64,000 nt of DNA from Panacagrimonas sp052387695 (lineage in GTDB: Bacteria > Pseudomonadota > Gammaproteobacteria > Nevskiales > Nevskiaceae). This document shows positions 1 to 8,973 of the stretch, piece by piece; the stretch's first letter is position 1; each line of letters opens with the position of its first letter. The stretch spans positions 124,001-188,000 of the forward strand of contig JBQTIX010000047.1 of the NCBI GenBank assembly GCA_052387695.1, written 5' to 3'. The translations under genes were made by a program, and so were the position numbers. The notes below the pieces were generated by a model. The model worked only from the letters and a program-made list of their open reading frames with translations. It was not told the DNA's origin and searched no databases.

Positions 1-58
1 CCGCCGGGTCATTGCCGACAACGACCGAATTCACACGCTGCTGGTGCTCCCGATATGA
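1..58 (+). CDS. 3' end of a Rieske oxygenase beta subunit (partial)
   Basis: Reading from base 2, eighteen codons end at TGA 56-58 and encode a tail finishing DRIHTLLVLPI. This closely matches the C-terminus of the beta subunit at 12936-13436, which ends HRIDTLLVTPI. The stop overlaps the ATG of the following alpha subunit (ATGA), so the two are translationally coupled, here in beta-then-alpha order, unlike the other pairs in the window. Only 18 codons are visible. The identification rests on this tail and on the adjacent alpha subunit. Confidence 0.75.
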   Translation, partial: RRVIADNDRIHTLLVLPI

Positions 59-1326
59 ACGCCCCAATGAATCCGAACGTCGATCAACGGCTGATTGTCT
101 GGCCGCAGACCGAGCAGATGCAGGTTCCCTATCAGGTCTTCACCGATCCGCGCATCTTCGACAGTGAGCAGGAACGCATCTTCCGCGGGCCGCACTGGAG
201 CTTCCTTGCCCTGGAAGCGGAGATTCCCGAGCCCAAGGACTTCAAGGCCACCTACCTCGGCGACACCCCGGTGGTGGTCACCCGCGACCGAGGCGGCGAG
301 ATCCGCGCCTGGGTTAATCGCTGCGCGCATCGCGGGGCGATGGTGTGTCGCGACCGGCGCGGCAAAGCGGATGCGTTCACCTGCGTGTATCACCAGTGGG
401 CCTATGACGCGCAGGGCAACCTGACCGGCGTGCCGTTTCGTCGCGGCGTGAGCGGGCAGGGCGGCATGCCGGCGAGCTTCGACATGAAGGCGCACGGGCT
501 CCAGCCGTTGCGCGTCGCCACGTATCGCGGCCTGATCTTCGCGAGCTTCGCGGCCGAGGGGGAGGTGGAACCGCTGGAGACCTACCTCGGGAGCGATGTG
601 TGCGCGATGCTCGATCGCATCTTCGGCCGGCCCATCGAATTGCTCGGCGACGAGCGCCAGGTGATGCACGGCAACTGGAAGCTGTATTCCGAGAATACGC
701 GCGACGCCTACCACGGCAGCCTGCTGCATCTGTTCCACGCGACGTTCGGCCTGTACCGCTCGACGCAGCAGGGCGGCTGCCGGATGGATGCCCAGGGGCG
801 GCACTCGCTTCTGACCGCGACCAAGACCGAGACGAAGGATCAGTCCGCCACCGGCGGTCTGCGCACCTACCAAGAGGGACAGTACTCCCTGGAGGATCCT
901 TCCCTGCTCGCGGGCACACCGGATTTTTCGGACGGAATGTCGCTGGTCATTCTGGCGATCTTCCCCAACCTGGTCGTCCATCAGATCGCCAACTCTCTTG
1001 CGGTGCGACACATCCAGCCGCGCTCGGTCAAGGAGATGGAACTGGTCTGGACGTACTTCGGTTACGCCGACGACAGCCCGGAGGCGCGCAGCTCCCGACT
1101 CAAGCAGATGAACCTAGTCGGGCCCGGCGGGCTGATCTCGATGGAAGACGGCGAGGCGGTGGAACTCGTGCAGCAGGCCATCGCGCGCGATGGTGACGCC
1201 ACGTCCTACATCGCCATGGGTGGTCGCAAGGGCGAGCCGCAGGAGAACCTGGTCAACGAGGCACCCATCATCAGCTACTGGGAATACTACCGGCGCGCCA
1301 TGAATTTCGCGTCTTCGGCGTCCTGA
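55..1326 (+). CDS. Rieske ring-hydroxylating oxygenase alpha subunit, NagG/AndAc-like
   Basis: Catalytic large subunit (423 aa) of a ring-hydroxylating oxygenase, which adds O2 to an aromatic ring using electrons passed through its Rieske cluster. The Rieske motif is C90-x-H92 and C110-x2-H113. The mononuclear iron triad is H220 and H225 (DAYHGSLLH) with a likely D365 in ISMEDGEAVE. Segments such as VNRCAHRG and VYHQWAYDAQGNL resemble the salicylate 5-hydroxylase (NagG) and anthranilate dioxygenase (AndAc) group, so a hydroxy- or amino-benzoate-like substrate is likely, but this is inferred. Its closest relative in the window is the alpha subunit at 11662. The ATG overlaps the upstream beta-subunit stop. 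Confidence 0.9.
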   Translation: MNAPMNPNVDQRLIVWPQTEQMQVPYQVFTDPRIFDSEQERIFRGPHWSFLALEAEIPEPKDFKATYLGDTPVVVTRDRGGEIRAWVNRCAHRGAMVCRDRRGKADAFTCVYHQWAYDAQGNLTGVPFRRGVSGQGGMPASFDMKAHGLQPLRVATYRGLIFASFAAEGEVEPLETYLGSDVCAMLDRIFGRPIELLGDERQVMHGNWKLYSENTRDAYHGSLLHLFHATFGLYRSTQQGGCRMDAQGRHSLLTATKTETKDQSATGGLRTYQEGQYSLEDPSLLAGTPDFSDGMSLVILAIFPNLVVHQIANSLAVRHIQPRSVKEMELVWTYFGYADDSPEARSSRLKQMNLVGPGGLISMEDGEAVELVQQAIARDGDATSYIAMGGRKGEPQENLVNEAPIISYWEYYRRAMNFASSAS

Positions 1327-1375
1327 ACGGGCGCCTTCACATACCGAAAACTACAGCACAGCAAGGAGATCAAAA

Positions 1376-2878
1376 ATGGGCAAGGCAGAATCGACAGGTG
1401 CTTCAACCCTGTACCAGGCCGAGTACGGCCATTTCATCAACGGCAAATGGGAGGGTGGTGCAAGCGGCGAGAAGATCGGGCTGTACAACCCGGCCACCGG
1501 CGCCCTGCTGTCGAACATCCAGTCCGGCGTCGCGGCCGACGCGGTGCGGGCGGTGGACGCGGCCTATGCGGCACTGCCGTCCTGGCGCCAGAGCCGGCCG
1601 AACCAGCGGCAGGAAATCCTGTTCGAGATGAGCCGCCGCATGCGCGCCCGTATCCAGGACTACGCGATGCTGGAATCGCTCAACAACGGCAAGCCGCTGA
1701 TGGAGGCGATGCACTTCGATCTCCCGATGGCGATCGAGCAGTTCGAGATGTTTGCGGGTTCGGCGTATCACCTGCACGGCGAATCGATCAGCACCGCCAC
1801 GGCGCTGGGCATCGTGCATCGCGAGCCGCTCGGCGTGTGCGCGCAGATCATCCCCTGGAACGTGCCGATGATCATGATGGCCGCCAAGATCGCGCCGGCG
1901 CTGGCGGCGGGCAACACCATCGTGCTCAAGCCCTCCGAGGTCGTCTGTCTCGGCGTGATGGAATTCTTCAAGGAGATGGCGGACATCATTCCGCCGGGCG
2001 TGGTCAACGTCATCACCGGCTACGGCCCCAACATCGGCGAGGCCCTGGTCACACATCCGAAGGTGCGCAAGGTCGCGTTCACCGGGTCGCGGCCGACGGC
2101 GCAGAAGCTCATCCAGTACGCCTCGGTCAACGTGATTCCGCAGACCATGGAGTTGGGCGGAAAGTCCGCGAACATCGTCTGCGAGGATGCCGATCTCGAT
2201 GCCGCGGCCGAAGGCGCTGCAATGTCGGTGGTGCTGAACAAGGGCGAGGTCTGCCTCGCTGGCAGCCGCGTGTTCGTGCACGAGAAGATCCAGGACGCCT
2301 TCCTGGAAAAATTCCAGGCCAATCTGCGCAAGGTCAAGTTGGGCGATCCGACCGACCCAACGACGCAGATGGGTCCGCAGGCCTCGAAGATGCAGCTCGA
2401 CAAGATCAGCAGCTATCTCGAGCTCGGTCCCAAGGAGGGTGCGACCCTGCTCATGGGCGGCAAGGCGGCGAAGGTTCCCGGCTTCGACAAGGGTTACTTC
2501 ATCGAGCCGACGATCTTCACCGACGTAAAGAACAACATGCGCATCGCGCAGGAAGAGATCTTCGGGCCGGTTTCCACCGTGATCACCTGGAAGGACGACG
2601 AGGAAGTCGTTCGCATGGCCAACGATTCCACTTACGGCCTTGGTGGCGGACTCTGGACGCAGAACCTGCGCCGCGCGCACCGCATCTCGCAGGCTATCGA
2701 GACGGGCACGATCTGGGTCAACCGCTACTACAACTTCGTCCCCGGCATGCCGGTCGGCGGTTACAAGCAGAGCGGCTTCGGGCGCGAGTTTGCGCAGGAA
2801 GTGCTGCATCACTACACGCTGACCAAGAGCGTGATCATCAATCTCGAGGAAGGCCCGATCGGCGTCTTTGGTCGCTGA
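1376..2878 (+). CDS. NAD(P)-dependent aldehyde dehydrogenase
   Basis: 500-aa aldehyde dehydrogenase, the usual length for the superfamily. The general base is E259 (MELGGKS) and the nucleophile C293 (NKGEVCLAGSR); the N-terminal cofactor fold contains IIPWNVP. A good ribosome site (AAGGAG) precedes the ATG. It lies directly before nahC- and nahD-like genes, so oxidation of an aromatic aldehyde released by the hydratase-aldolase (the NahF/salicylaldehyde dehydrogenase role) is a reasonable inference. The sequence alone does not fix the substrate; betaine- and retinal-aldehyde-type enzymes look similar. Confidence 0.88.
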   Translation: MGKAESTGASTLYQAEYGHFINGKWEGGASGEKIGLYNPATGALLSNIQSGVAADAVRAVDAAYAALPSWRQSRPNQRQEILFEMSRRMRARIQDYAMLESLNNGKPLMEAMHFDLPMAIEQFEMFAGSAYHLHGESISTATALGIVHREPLGVCAQIIPWNVPMIMMAAKIAPALAAGNTIVLKPSEVVCLGVMEFFKEMADIIPPGVVNVITGYGPNIGEALVTHPKVRKVAFTGSRPTAQKLIQYASVNVIPQTMELGGKSANIVCEDADLDAAAEGAAMSVVLNKGEVCLAGSRVFVHEKIQDAFLEKFQANLRKVKLGDPTDPTTQMGPQASKMQLDKISSYLELGPKEGATLLMGGKAAKVPGFDKGYFIEPTIFTDVKNNMRIAQEEIFGPVSTVITWKDDEEVVRMANDSTYGLGGGLWTQNLRRAHRISQAIETGTIWVNRYYNFVPGMPVGGYKQSGFGREFAQEVLHHYTLTKSVIINLEEGPIGVFGR

Positions 2879-2928
2879 GAGCCCTACAAGAATCAAGAAT
2901 CGTCATTCCACACACACAGGAAAATCCC

Positions 2929-3843
2929 ATGTCAGAGGTCAAGGTTACAGAGTTGGGCTATATCGGTATGTCGGTGACCAATGCCGCCGCCTGGAAGCAA
3001 TATGCCGCCGAAGTCGTCGGCATGCAGGTGGTGGACGAGGGCGAGAAGGATCGCTTCTACCTGCGCATGGACTTGTGGCATCACCGCATCGTCGCGCACG
3101 TCGGCACCACGGACGACCTGGAGTACATCGGCTGGCGAGTGGGCGGGCCGGACGAGCTGGCGGAAATGGCACAGAAGCTCGAAAAAGCCGGCTATGCCGT
3201 CAGGGCCTGCACCGAGGCGGAAGCCAAGGAGCGCCACGTGCTCGGCCTGCTCAAGCTCAAGGATCCGGGTGGTATTCCCACCGAGATCTTCTGGGGCCCC
3301 CGTGTCGACGCCGCCAAGCCCTTTCATCCGGGCCGCCCGATGTATGGACGCTTCGTGACGCTCGGCGAGGGAATTGGTCACTGCATCCTGCGCCAGGACG
3401 ACGATGACGCGGCTTACAAGTTCTATCGCACGCTCGGGCTGAAGGGATCCGTCGAGTACCACCTGCCGCTGCCGGGTGGCATGACAGCCAAGCCGACCTT
3501 CATGCATTGCAACACCCGGCAGCACTCCGTGGCCTTCGGGCTCGGGCCGATGCCGAAGCGCATCAACCACATGATGATCGAATACACCGAACTGGACGAT
3601 CTCGGCATTGCGCACGACCTGGTGCGCAAGCGCAACATCGACGTCGCCGTCCAGCTCGGCAAGCATTCCAACGACAAGGCCCTGACCTTCTACCACGCCA
3701 ACCCCTCCGGCTGGCTGTGGGAACTCGGCTGGGGCGCTGCCAAGGCACCGGCGCAGCAGGAGTACTACCACGGCGACATCTTCGGCCACGGCAACGAGGC
3801 TGCTGGCTACGGCATGGACATCAAGCTCGACGGCGGGGATTGA
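2929..3843 (+). CDS. nahC: Extradiol ring-cleavage dioxygenase, 1,2-dihydroxynaphthalene dioxygenase-like
   Basis: 304-aa two-domain vicinal-oxygen-chelate dioxygenase that cleaves a dihydroxylated ring next to the diol using Fe(II). Metal ligands are H151 (GIGHC), H214 (RINHMM) and E265 (WELGW). Blocks such as DEGEKDRFYLRMD, IFWGPR, PFHPGRP and YYHGDIFGHG match naphthalene-pathway NahC rather than a catechol 2,3-dioxygenase. The ATG at 2929 gives the standard NahC length; the open frame runs further upstream, but only through the aldehyde dehydrogenase gene. A NahD-like gene follows, which supports a bicyclic or polycyclic substrate. Confidence 0.9.
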   Translation: MSEVKVTELGYIGMSVTNAAAWKQYAAEVVGMQVVDEGEKDRFYLRMDLWHHRIVAHVGTTDDLEYIGWRVGGPDELAEMAQKLEKAGYAVRACTEAEAKERHVLGLLKLKDPGGIPTEIFWGPRVDAAKPFHPGRPMYGRFVTLGEGIGHCILRQDDDDAAYKFYRTLGLKGSVEYHLPLPGGMTAKPTFMHCNTRQHSVAFGLGPMPKRINHMMIEYTELDDLGIAHDLVRKRNIDVAVQLGKHSNDKALTFYHANPSGWLWELGWGAAKAPAQQEYYHGDIFGHGNEAAGYGMDIKLDGGD

Positions 3844-3850
3844 GCACAGG

Positions 3851-3881
3851 GGCTGGCGGCCCGCAGCGCGGGTCGCCAGCC
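3851..3881 (+). promoter_or_regulatory. Strong intra-operon hairpin
   Basis: Fourteen paired bases (GGCTGGCG with CGCCAGCC, then GCCCGC with GCGGGT including one G-U pair) close on a three-base AGC loop, eight bases after the nahC-like stop. There is no T-run behind it, so it is not a clear intrinsic terminator. An mRNA-stabilising or processing structure, or a partial terminator before the nahD-like gene, would all fit. Confidence 0.5.
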
Positions 3882-3940
3882 GTCCGTGCAAAGCAACGCG
3901 ATGCACGTGGAATCAAAGCGATTAAGAGGAGGAGACGGCC

Positions 3941-4555
3941 TTGAGCACGTCCGGGACCATAGAGTTTTTTTTCGATTTCCTGAGTCCGTTTGCGTACCTG
4001 ACGCAGCAGAAATTGCCGGCGCTGGCGCAGCGCTACGGCTATGCGCTGCGTTTTGTGCCCATTGATCTGCCGCGCGCCAAGCTCGCGGCGGGTAACACAG
4101 GCCCCTCGAATCGTCAGGTTCCCGCCAAGCTTCAATATCTCACCGCGGACATGAACCGATGGGCGCAGCGTTACGGCGTGCCCTTGAAGTTTCCGAGGAC
4201 CTTTGCCTCCGAACGCATGAACAAGGGGACCTTGTTCGCGCAGGACCGCGGCAAGGCTCTGGAGTACGTCACGGCCGGCTTCGCGAGCGCCTGGGGACGC
4301 GGTGGCGAAGACCTCAACGATTCGACGCTGCTGGCGCGCATCGCCCGTGATCTGGGATGGCCGGAAGCAGAGTTTCTCGGCTTCGTCGATTCGGCAGAGG
4401 CGGCCGAGCGCTTCGAGACGATCAACCTTGAAGCGCACCGCCGCGGAGTCTTCGGAGTGCCGACCATGCTCATCGGTGAGGAGATGTGGTGGGGCAATGA
4501 CCGCCTCCAGTTCCTGGAAGAGTTCCTTCAACAACAGACCGCCAAGGCCGCCTGA
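3941..4555 (+). CDS. nahD: 2-hydroxychromene-2-carboxylate isomerase (DsbA/GST-kappa fold)
   Basis: 204-aa glutathione-dependent isomerase of the thioredoxin-like kappa class. In naphthalene degradation it converts 2-hydroxychromene-2-carboxylate to trans-o-hydroxybenzylidenepyruvate. Family signatures are FFFDFLSPFAYL at the N-terminus, NTGPSNRQ, RMNKGTLFA and the C-terminal GVFGVPTMLIGEEMWWGNDR. It starts at TTG behind an excellent GAGGAGGAG site; no ATG is better placed. It follows the NahC-like enzyme, and the DapA-type aldolase at 13458 would act next. Confidence 0.9.
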   Translation: MSTSGTIEFFFDFLSPFAYLTQQKLPALAQRYGYALRFVPIDLPRAKLAAGNTGPSNRQVPAKLQYLTADMNRWAQRYGVPLKFPRTFASERMNKGTLFAQDRGKALEYVTAGFASAWGRGGEDLNDSTLLARIARDLGWPEAEFLGFVDSAEAAERFETINLEAHRRGVFGVPTMLIGEEMWWGNDRLQFLEEFLQQQTAKAA

Positions 4556-4579
4556 ACGCGCCGACGCAAGGAGTACACG

Positions 4580-5941
4580 ATGAGCAAGTTTGACACCCTG
4601 GTCGACGTTCGCAACGGCACGCAGAGCAAGCGCGTTTTTTATGACCGCGACATCTACGAGCTGGAGCTGGAGCGCATATTCGCGCGCTGCTGGCTGTTCC
4701 TGACCCATGACAGTGCGATCCCCAACCACGGCGACTTCATCACCACCAAGATGGGTGAGGACGATGTGATAGTGGCGCGGCAGAAGGACGGAAGCATCAA
4801 GGCCTTCATCAACTCCTGCCGCCATCGCGGTGCGCAAGTCTGCCCGTCCGAGGCTGGCAATGCGCGCGGCTTCGTATGCAGCTATCACGGCTGGTCCTAC
4901 GGCGTGGATGGCAAGCTTGAGAACGTGCCCTTCGAGAAGGAGCTATATCGCTGCAAGCTCGACAAATCGATCAACGGCCTGATCGAGGCCCGGGTGGAAA
5001 GTTATTGCGGTTTTGTGTATGGCTGCTTCGACAAGGATGCCCCCTCGCTATCCGATTATCTGGGCGAGATGAAGTGGTATCTCGACGTGTGGATGGATGC
5101 CACCGGCGGCGTCGAGTTGATAGGCCCGCCCAGCCGCTCGGTGCTCGACTGCAACTGGAAGACCCCCACCGAGAACTTCGCCGGCGATGCGTATCACGTA
5201 GGCTGGACGCACGCCGCGGGCCTCAAGGTGCTGCCGGGTCCGCTCAGCATGCTCGCCGGTAACGCCGCGCTGCCGCCGCAAGGCGCCGGCATCCAGGTCG
5301 CGACGCGCCATGGTCACGGGGTCGGCATTCTCTTCGACGCCGGGCCGGCCCTGCTCTCCGATGTGATCCAGGAAATGTTCGCCTGGCACGCGCGGAAGAA
5401 ACCGCTGATCGAGAAAAAACTGGGGGCGGCCCGAGCGCGCTTCTACGGCTCACATTTCAATTCCTCGATTTTTCCCAACAATTCGTATCTGTGGGGCACC
5501 AACACCTTCAAGATGTGGGCGCCTCGCGGACCGGGCCAGATCGAAGCTTTCACCTGGGCCATCGTCGAGAAGGACATGCCGGCCCACCTAAAGGAGGGCA
5601 TCGCGCGAACCATGCATCGCACTTTCGGGACCGCAGGCATGTTCGAGGCCGATGACAGCGACAACATGGAGACGATGACGCACCTCAATCGCGGCTTCGT
5701 CACGCGCAAGGGCACGCTCAACAGCCAGATGGGCCTGGGTGGAGACCGGATCGATCCGGATCTGCCCGGGGTGGTTGGAGATTCCGCGATCGGTGAAACG
5801 AGCTATCGCGGCTTCTATCGCTTCTACCAGGAAATCCTCAACGCCAAGACCTGGGCGGATGTGCACTCCAACAACGCGCGCTGGTTCGAGCCACTGATCG
5901 GCGACGCATCGTCCGACTCCGCAAAGGCGGCTGCAGCCTGA
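4580..5941 (+). CDS. Naphthalene/PAH dioxygenase-type alpha subunit
   Basis: 453-aa Rieske oxygenase large subunit close to NahAc/PhnAc. The Rieske ligands are C80, H82, C100 and H103. The catalytic iron ligands are H206 and H211 (DAYHVGWTH) with a probable D361 in DSDNMET. The end of the protein carries VVGDSAIGETSYRGFYRFYQ, which is characteristic of naphthalene dioxygenases. It forms an alpha-beta pair with the gene at 5971 (29-bp gap). It is the best candidate in the window for the initial dioxygenation of an unsubstituted polycyclic ring. Confidence 0.93.
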   Translation: MSKFDTLVDVRNGTQSKRVFYDRDIYELELERIFARCWLFLTHDSAIPNHGDFITTKMGEDDVIVARQKDGSIKAFINSCRHRGAQVCPSEAGNARGFVCSYHGWSYGVDGKLENVPFEKELYRCKLDKSINGLIEARVESYCGFVYGCFDKDAPSLSDYLGEMKWYLDVWMDATGGVELIGPPSRSVLDCNWKTPTENFAGDAYHVGWTHAAGLKVLPGPLSMLAGNAALPPQGAGIQVATRHGHGVGILFDAGPALLSDVIQEMFAWHARKKPLIEKKLGAARARFYGSHFNSSIFPNNSYLWGTNTFKMWAPRGPGQIEAFTWAIVEKDMPAHLKEGIARTMHRTFGTAGMFEADDSDNMETMTHLNRGFVTRKGTLNSQMGLGGDRIDPDLPGVVGDSAIGETSYRGFYRFYQEILNAKTWADVHSNNARWFEPLIGDASSDSAKAAAA

Positions 5942-5970
5942 TCCGCGCGTCCACACCAGAGGAAGACAGA

Positions 5971-6516
5971 ATGTCGAACGTCACAACAGCCACGACGGTG
6001 GCGGCCAAGGTCAGCGAGGCGGTGCGAACGGAGGGCGAAGCCTTCCTGTTTCTGGAGGCACGGCTGCTCGGGACGGGTCAGGCGCGCGCCTGGCTCAACG
6101 AGATGGTGCATCCCGAGGTGGTCTATCAGGTGTCGAGCCGGCAGCTCCGCTCGTCGAAGGACAAGCGCTATTCGCAGCCGGATGAGGTCTTCCATTTCGA
6201 CGACGATTACGCTGCGCTGGACAAGCGCGTGGCTCAGACGGAGTCGGGTCTGCAGTGGCGCTCGGATCCGCCGGAGACCCTGCTCTACATCGTCTCCAAC
6301 ACGGAAGTGTTCGAGGACGAGCGCCCCGGCGATCTTCGGGTGTATTCGAACGTCCTGATGATCCGCGACCGGCGAGTCTACGAGTCGGACCAGTTCCACT
6401 ATCGGCGCGACGACGTTCTGCGCCGCGGCGAGGACGGTGCGCTGCGCCTGCTTTCGCGCAGCGTGGTCTACGGGCAACGCTTCGTGCAGGGGAAGAACCT
6501 GTTGTTTTTCTTCTAG
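5971..6516 (+). CDS. Ring-hydroxylating dioxygenase beta subunit
   Basis: 181-aa small subunit with the NTF2-like cone fold, structural in the alpha3beta3 oxygenase. The N-terminal helix region (EAFLFLEARLLGTGQARAWL), the central SNTEVFEDERPGDLRVYSNV and the C-terminal VQGKNLLFFF are typical of NahAd/BphE-type subunits. It follows its alpha subunit with a GAGGAA ribosome site. It has no catalytic residues of its own. Confidence 0.92.
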   Translation: MSNVTTATTVAAKVSEAVRTEGEAFLFLEARLLGTGQARAWLNEMVHPEVVYQVSSRQLRSSKDKRYSQPDEVFHFDDDYAALDKRVAQTESGLQWRSDPPETLLYIVSNTEVFEDERPGDLRVYSNVLMIRDRRVYESDQFHYRRDDVLRRGEDGALRLLSRSVVYGQRFVQGKNLLFFF

Positions 6517-6526
6517 GACGAATCGA

Positions 6527-8161
6527 ATGGTTATGCCTGGAGCCACTTTGTCTGCTGACGCGCCCGCCTTCGACTTCGTCATCGTCGGGGCAGGTTCCGC
6601 CGGCTGCGTGCTCGCACATCGGCTGAGCGAGGATCCCAAGCGTCGGGTGCTACTGATCGAATCCGGTCCGGACCGGCGCGATTTCATCGTGCGCATGCCC
6701 AAGGGCTTCGGCAAGCTGATCTTCGATACCAAGCGCGTACGCCGCTTCGAAACGGAACCCGAGGAGGGCACCGGCGGGGAGGCCGAATCCTGGCCGCGCG
6801 GCTGCATGGTCGGCGGATCCAGCGCGGTCAATGGCCAGTTCTACACGCGCGGTCAGCCGCAGGACTTTGATGACTGGGAAGCCCGTGGCGCCAGCGGTTG
6901 GGGCTGGAAGAATCTGGCGCCCTGCTTCAAGGCTTTCGAGGACCATGAGTTGGGTGCCGACGAGGTGCGCGGCGTCGGGGGGCCCTTGCACGTCAGCACG
7001 CACCCGAATCCACATCCGCTGGTCGATGCCTTCATCGACGCGGGTGCTGCGCTGGGTCTGCCCAAGCGTCAGGACATCAACCGTCCCGAGCAGGAGGGCA
7101 TTGGCTACGTCACGCTCAATATCAAGAACGGCGAGCGTGCCGACGCCTCGGTGTCGTTCCTGTCGCCCGCCGTGCGCGCGCGACCGAATCTCGAAATCTG
7201 GGCCGATACTTTCGTTGAACGGATCCTGTTCGAGGGACGGCGTGCGGTCGGGGTGGCCTGTGCGCGCAAGGGCACGAAGCAGGCGGTCCGCGCCCGCGTC
7301 GAAGTGCTCGTCGCGGCAGGCGCGATCCAGTCGCCGCAGCTATTGCAGGTGTCGGGCGTCGGCCCGGGCGAGGTGCTACAGGCCTGCGGGGTGCCGGTGG
7401 TGGTGGACGCGCAGGCCGTGGGCAGGCATCTGCGTGAACACCGCCTGATGGTCGTGCAGTACCGCATCAATCAGCCGATCAGCCTCAATCCGGAGTTCAA
7501 GGGCCTTCGCCTCGTACGGAACATGGCGGAGTACCTGTTCAAGAAACGCGGCCTGATGGCCACCGGCTCGCACGATGCCGTCGCCTTCGTCCGCACCGAC
7601 CCCTCGCTGGATCGTCCCGATGCGGAGCTGGTGATGGCGCCGTTCCTGGTCAAGCCCGGCAAGCTGAGCATGGCCTTCGAGGACGGACACGGCTTCCAGA
7701 TTTTCGGCTATCAACTGCGGCCGGAAAGTCTGGGCAGCATCGAAATTCACTCGCCCGATCCGAGAGCGTCACCGCGCATCCGGCCCAACTTCCTGTCCGC
7801 CCCCGCGGATCGCGCCATCGGCGCGGGCATCCTGCGCTACATCCGCAGCCTGGTCGCGCAGCCGGCTCTGGCCGGATATGCCCCTGAGGAAACGGCGCCT
7901 GGACTCGCGGTGCAATCCGACGCGGAGGTGCTGGATTTCCATCGCCGCTTCGGTGGGCCGGTGATGCACCCGGTGGGGACCTGCCGCATGGGCCCCGAGG
8001 GTGTGGGCGCGGTGGACGAACGGCTGCGTGTGCATGGTATCCAGGGGCTGCGTGTGATCGACGCCTCGGTGTTCCCCACGCAGGTTTCCGCACACACGCA
8101 TGCAGCGACACTCGCCGTGGCATGGCGCGCTTCGGATCTGATCCGCGAGGACGCGCAATGA
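6527..8161 (+). CDS. GMC-family FAD oxidoreductase (choline dehydrogenase-like)
   Basis: 544-aa flavoprotein that oxidises an alcohol. The FAD-binding motif near the start is FVIVGAGSAGCVLAHRLSE, followed by the second GMC signature around GGSSAVNGQFYTRGQP. The C-terminal active-site histidines lie in HPVGTCRMG and SAHTHAATL. I chose ATG 6527, seven bases after AGGACG; ATG 6533 is an alternative. The frame stays open further upstream, but only inside the beta-subunit gene. Its stop overlaps the next gene as ATGA. A role on a hydroxylated side chain or dihydrodiol is inferred from context only. Confidence 0.88.
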   Translation: MVMPGATLSADAPAFDFVIVGAGSAGCVLAHRLSEDPKRRVLLIESGPDRRDFIVRMPKGFGKLIFDTKRVRRFETEPEEGTGGEAESWPRGCMVGGSSAVNGQFYTRGQPQDFDDWEARGASGWGWKNLAPCFKAFEDHELGADEVRGVGGPLHVSTHPNPHPLVDAFIDAGAALGLPKRQDINRPEQEGIGYVTLNIKNGERADASVSFLSPAVRARPNLEIWADTFVERILFEGRRAVGVACARKGTKQAVRARVEVLVAAGAIQSPQLLQVSGVGPGEVLQACGVPVVVDAQAVGRHLREHRLMVVQYRINQPISLNPEFKGLRLVRNMAEYLFKKRGLMATGSHDAVAFVRTDPSLDRPDAELVMAPFLVKPGKLSMAFEDGHGFQIFGYQLRPESLGSIEIHSPDPRASPRIRPNFLSAPADRAIGAGILRYIRSLVAQPALAGYAPEETAPGLAVQSDAEVLDFHRRFGGPVMHPVGTCRMGPEGVGAVDERLRVHGIQGLRVIDASVFPTQVSAHTHAATLAVAWRASDLIREDAQ

Positions 8162-8973
8162 GCGCTGCACTTGCGCGCTTCAGCGGTCGTGTCGCCGTCG
8201 TCACCGGCGCAGCACAGGGTGTGGGCTATGCCTGTGCACAGCGCATCGGACAAGAGGGTGGACGGGTCGTCATTGCGGATTTCGCTGAAGGACCGGCGCG
8301 CGAGGCGGTCGAGATGTTGCGCAGTGAGGGTATCCAAGCCCATGCAGTCTGTGCGGATCTGGCTCAGCCCGAAGCCGCCGACGACGTGATGGCAAGGGCG
8401 AAGCGCGAATTCAGGCGTCTCGATGTCGTGGTGAACAACGTCGGCGGCACCATCTGGAAGAAGCCGTTCTGGCACTACCAGCCCGACGAGATTCGTCAGG
8501 AAGTGGAGCGCTCGTTCTGGCCGATGCTGTGGACCGCGCACGCTGCGGTGCGCGCGCTGCGCGAGAGCGGCGGCGCCATCGTGAACATCGGCTCCAATGC
8601 AGTGGACGGCGTCTACAGGGTGCCGTACTCGGCCTGCAAGGGCGCGGTCGCGGCCTTGACCACGGCGCTCGCGGCCGAAGCGGTGGACCTTCGCATCCGG
8701 GTGAATTGCGTGGCGCTTGGCGGAACGACCGCGCCGGAACGCAAGACACCGCGTCTGAGCCGCGCGCTCACGCCTCAGGAATCCGAGTGGGAAGAGCAGT
8801 TCATGAAACTCATCGTGGGCGAAGACTTGATGGGCAGATTTTCGAGTGCCGAGGAGCAGGCAGCCGTCGTCGCATTCCTCGCCTCTGACGATGCTTCGCA
8901 TGTCACTGGCGAAGTCATCAATACCGGCCGTCGTGGCCGCCGGCTGTCAGACTTTCTGGAGGTAGTTCCGTGA
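8158..8973 (+). CDS. BenD-like cis-dihydrodiol carboxylate dehydrogenase (SDR)
   Basis: 271-aa short-chain dehydrogenase with the NAD-binding VTGAAQGVG, NNVGG, and the catalytic YSACK preceded by the serine in NIGSNA. The NNVGGTIWKKPFWHY and RVPYSACKGAV segments resemble 1,6-dihydroxycyclohexadiene-1-carboxylate dehydrogenase (BenD), which oxidises and decarboxylates the diol made from benzoate. That suggests at least one oxygenase here attacks a ring at its carboxyl-bearing carbon. The start at 8158 shares ATGA with the GMC stop. The end overlaps the GTG of the next alpha subunit. Confidence 0.82.
   Translation: MSAALARFSGRVAVVTGAAQGVGYACAQRIGQEGGRVVIADFAEGPAREAVEMLRSEGIQAHAVCADLAQPEAADDVMARAKREFRRLDVVVNNVGGTIWKKPFWHYQPDEIRQEVERSFWPMLWTAHAAVRALRESGGAIVNIGSNAVDGVYRVPYSACKGAVAALTTALAAEAVDLRIRVNCVALGGTTAPERKTPRLSRALTPQESEWEEQFMKLIVGEDLMGRFSSAEEQAAVVAFLASDDASHVTGEVINTGRRGRRLSDFLEVVP

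Noticed and set aside
1403..2896. 497-codon minus-strand frame
   Set aside because: Antisense of an aldehyde dehydrogenase with intact catalytic residues.
1447..2928. Upstream extension of the nahC-like frame
   Set aside because: The frame is open through the aldehyde dehydrogenase gene, but the translation there is meaningless and the ATG at 2929 gives the family length.
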